Source: Deferribacteraceae bacterium (lineage in GTDB: Bacteria; Chrysiogenota; Deferribacteres; Deferribacterales; JAISNW01). From it: 7,999 nt of DNA. The notes below the pieces were generated by a model, which was not told the DNA's origin, searched no databases, and worked only from the letters and a program-made list of their open reading frames with translations. A program made the translations under genes and the position numbers. Below, in pieces: positions 6,294 through 7,999 of the stretch; within the stretch, counting starts at the first letter, position 1, and each line of letters begins with the position of its first letter. The stretch spans positions 1 through 7,999 of the forward strand of contig JAISNW010000254.1 in assembly GCA_031276055.1 (NCBI GenBank), read 5' to 3'.

Positions 6294-7535
6294 TTACTTG
6301 CCCATAGAATCAAGAAATTCTTGATTGGTTTTAGTGCCTTTCATCTTCTCAAGGAGAAATTCCATAGCATCAACACTGTTCATATTGGAGAGGAAGCGGC
6401 GGAGAATCCAAACTTTATTCTGTTCTTCTTTGGTCAACAAGAGTTCTTCCCGTCTAGTGCCTGATACATTTACATCTATAGCAGGAAAGGTGCGGCGTTC
6501 AACAAGGCGGCGGTCGAGGTGGAGCTCCATATTGCCTGTGCCCTTAAATTCCTCAAATATAACCTTATCCATGTTAGAACCTGTATCAACAAGGGCTGTA
6601 GCGACAATGCTTAAACTCCCGCCATCTTCAATATTTCTAGCCGCCCCGAAAAACCTCTTAGGCTTATGCAGAGCGTTGGCGTCTACACCGCCTGAAAGAA
6701 CTTTTCCGCTAGGGGGTTCTATAGAGTTGTATGCACGGGCAAGGCGGGTTATGCTGTCTAAAAGGATGACAACATCTTTGCCGTGTTCCACCATCCTCTT
6801 TGCTTTGTTTAGAACCATCTCTGAAACCTGAACATGTCGATACGCAGGTTCATCAAAGGTGGAGCTTATCACCTCTGCCTGCACTGAGCGCTGCATATCT
6901 GTAACCTCTTCAGGCCGTTCATCTATAAGGAGAATAATAAGGAAAACTTCAGGATGGTTTTTAGTAATGCTGTTGGCTATAGACTTTAACAGCATAGTTT
7001 TACCTGTTTTAGGCGGGGCTACTATCAACCCCCTCTGCCCTTTGCCTACAGGGGCTAGGAGATTCATGCACCTTGTATCGTAATGGGTAGGGAACGCTTC
7101 TAGATTCAAACGCTCATCAGGAAAGAGGGGGGTAAGGTTTTCAAAGAGTTTTTTCAAGCGCGGCGGGGGATCGCTGTTTATAGCTTCCACTTTTAATATG
7201 GCGAAATATTTTTCACCCTCCCTAGGAGGGCGTATCTCACCTGCCACCGTATCCCCGTTTCTAAGCCCGAAACGTCTTATTTGCGCAGGCGATACATAAA
7301 TATCATCTGGACCTGGCAGGTAGTTAAAATCAGTGGAGCGTAAAAAACCAAAGCCATCAGGGAGGATTTCTAGGACGCCCTGTCCGTAAATCTGCCCTCC
7401 CGTGTTGCTAGTCGCCTTCAGTATCTCAAACATCAGTTCCTGCCGCAATAGACTAGCGGCATTTTCAATCTCTAGATCAGAACCGATCCCTATTAGATCC
7501 TCAAGCGGGATTTTTTTCAATTCAGTAAGATTCAC
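6294..7535 (-). CDS. rho: Transcription termination factor Rho
   Basis: Rho is a hexameric RNA-dependent ATPase/translocase that ends transcription of untranslated RNA. At 413 residues the protein has standard length, with no large N-terminal insertion. Visible parts are the N-terminal helical region (1-45), the primary RNA-binding cold-shock-like domain beginning [18 protein letters not shown] (50-67), Walker A APPKTGKT (173-180), catalytic [10 protein letters not shown] (205-214), Walker [17 protein letters not shown] (255-270), the secondary RNA-binding region [21 protein letters not shown] (281-301), and the arginine-finger region MELHLDRR (336-343). The start is GTG with AAGGAG (7545-7550) 9 nt upstream. 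It is probably first in an operon with the AMMECR1 fusion and the genes beyond. Confidence 0.98.
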   Translation of the reverse strand: MNLTELKKIPLEDLIGIGSDLEIENAASLLRQELMFEILKATSNTGGQIYGQGVLEILPDGFGFLRSTDFNYLPGPDDIYVSPAQIRRFGLRNGDTVAGEIRPPREGEKYFAILKVEAINSDPPPRLKKLFENLTPLFPDERLNLEAFPTHYDTRCMNLLAPVGKGQRGLIVAPPKTGKTMLLKSIANSITKNHPEVFLIILLIDERPEEVTDMQRSVQAEVISSTFDEPAYRHVQVSEMVLNKAKRMVEHGKDVVILLDSITRLARAYNSIEPPSGKVLSGGVDANALHKPKRFFGAARNIEDGGSLSIVATALVDTGSNMDKVIFEEFKGTGNMELHLDRRLVERRTFPAIDVNVSGTRREELLLTKEEQNKVWILRRFLSNMNSVDAMEFLLEKMKGTKTNQEFLDSMGK

Positions 7536-7588
7536 CCTAAAAAACTCCTTTGGAAGTGATGATTATTAGTTGTTAGTAAATTATGCAT
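7532..7588 (-). other. Possible 18-codon leader ORF overlapping the rho start
   Basis: Within the presumed rho leader, an ATG at 7588 opens a frame encoding [18 protein letters not shown]. It ends in a TGA (7534-7532) that overlaps the rho GTG as GTGA. The rho Shine-Dalgarno lies inside this frame. Upstream of the ATG there is only a weak purine stretch, and an ORF this short can arise by chance. A leader peptide preceding rho is known in Escherichia coli (rhoL), so a regulatory role is conceivable but unproven. Confidence 0.22.
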
Positions 7589-7632
7589 AAATACCAAGAT
7601 TTATCTGAATTCAAGGATTCAAGTATGAGCAG

Positions 7633-7661
7633 AGGATAAAGAGAAACTCAATATTTGTCAA
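7633..7661 (-). promoter_or_regulatory. Sigma70-type promoter for rho
   Basis: On the - strand a consensus -35 TTGACA (7661-7656) is followed after 17 bp by a -10 TATCCT (7638-7633, four of six matches). This predicts a start near 7626 and a leader of roughly 90 nt before the rho GTG. The leader contains a short direct repeat TTGAAT-CC-TTGAAT and the possible short ORF at 7588-7532. Confidence 0.72.
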
Positions 7662-7663
7662 AT

Positions 7664-7690
7664 AAAAAATCTCCTTATTTGCAAATTAGG
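7664..7690 (-). terminator. Weak terminator or operator-like inverted repeat between the upstream gene and rho
   Basis: On the - strand CCTAATTTGCAAATAAGG (7690-7673) is an 18-bp inverted repeat with a single symmetric mismatch, built on the perfect palindrome ATTTGCAAAT. AGA and a tail containing six T (7669-7664) follow, which fits an AT-rich intrinsic terminator for the gene ending at 7730. Its centre also lies about 55 bp upstream of the predicted rho start, so it could equally be a regulator site. Confidence 0.38.
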
Positions 7691-7729
7691 TGAACAACAG
7701 CTTTTAACAAACGGAATACAACGCCGCTC

Positions 7730-7999
7730 TCACCAGATTTTATAAAGGTATTGGGCGGGTTTGCCTGACGCTAGATTGCAGTTGTCGAAATAGTCGCCGG
7801 GTGATTGAGAACCCTTAAAGAGCCTTCCGTTGCCTCCTAAAGAGCGGTTATCGTCTAAGGAAACTTCTATTGTGCAGTAAAGCAGACCGTCCATGTAGAC
7901 AGATTGATTATCTGCTGAATCAGCTGTGGCGACGCAGACATTTGCTAAAAGAAGGTTGGCGTTGGACTGTGGAATGTCCCAAGAATAGTTGTCAACCCC
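7730..7999 (-). CDS. C-terminal end of an unrecognised protein, cut by window edge
   Basis: On the - strand the frame is open from the window edge (7999) to a TGA at 7732-7730, giving 89 visible residues with no interruption. The fragment is polar and rich in Asn, Asp and Ser, with three cysteines (visible positions 22, 42 and 74) and a C-terminus ending YLYKIW. The composition and the cysteines would suit an exported protein such as a pilin-like or adhesin-like C-terminus, but I recognise no family and no signal sequence is in view. It lies upstream of rho on the same strand; the rho promoter and a possible terminator separate the two. Confidence 0.62.
   Translation of the reverse strand, partial: GVDNYSWDIPQSNANLLLANVCVATADSADNQSVYMDGLLYCTIEVSLDDNRSLGGNGRLFKGSQSPGDYFDNCNLASGKPAQYLYKIW

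Noticed and set aside
6290..6313. TTG at 6313 as start of the LigB/AMMECR1 fusion
   Set aside because: It adds seven residues without homology; the ATG at 6292 matches the family start and follows the rho stop by one base.
6207..7083. Several open frames antisense to rho and the AMMECR1 fusion
   Set aside because: They are shadows of strongly conserved genes, with no family signature or ribosome binding site.

Overview
The window looks like a chromosomal segment of a bacterium of moderate GC content, probably anaerobic or oxygen-avoiding. The evidence is a classical Rho factor with a delta-proteobacterial/Deferribacteres-like N-terminal region, a one-domain superoxide reductase (typical of anaerobes and microaerophiles), a 'divergent' polysaccharide deacetylase and an AMMECR1-type fusion protein. 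The phylum cannot be fixed from this sequence alone. No tRNA, rRNA, CRISPR array, transposase or phage gene was seen.

Left block (3-2473, + strand): three tightly packed genes. They are a 5'-truncated divergent polysaccharide deacetylase (YibQ/DUF610 family), a compact Elp3-like radical SAM protein that starts on the next base after the previous stop, and rsmD (16S rRNA G966 methyltransferase), which overlaps the radical SAM gene by 10 bp. The block ends at a convergent junction (2474-2583) carrying a perfect 32-bp palindrome and an extra copy of one outer arm.

Right block (2584-7999, - strand): in transcription order, the C-terminal end of an unrecognised gene cut by the window edge; a good sigma70-type promoter; rho; a LigB-like dioxygenase-fold/AMMECR1 fusion whose ATG lies one base after the rho stop; a DnaB/RecA-fold ATPase with a striking N-terminal repeat domain (about ten xPF[QP]K units of 11-12 residues, arranged as 34-35-residue higher-order repeats); a small DUF4236 membrane protein; and, after a probable terminator and with its own promoter region, a superoxide reductase (neelaredoxin type) with all iron ligands intact. 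Spacing suggests rho, the AMMECR1 fusion, the DnaB-like gene and the DUF4236 gene are co-transcribed.

Most genes belong to known families. The least explained element is the DnaB-like/DUF4236 pair. The ATPase keeps Walker A and B, but two residues that matter for catalysis in replicative DnaB appear replaced, and its usual N-terminal domain is replaced by nearly DNA-identical tandem repeats. The paired architecture, the palindrome with a competing arm, and a possible 18-codon leader ORF overlapping the rho start are the points most worth a second look.
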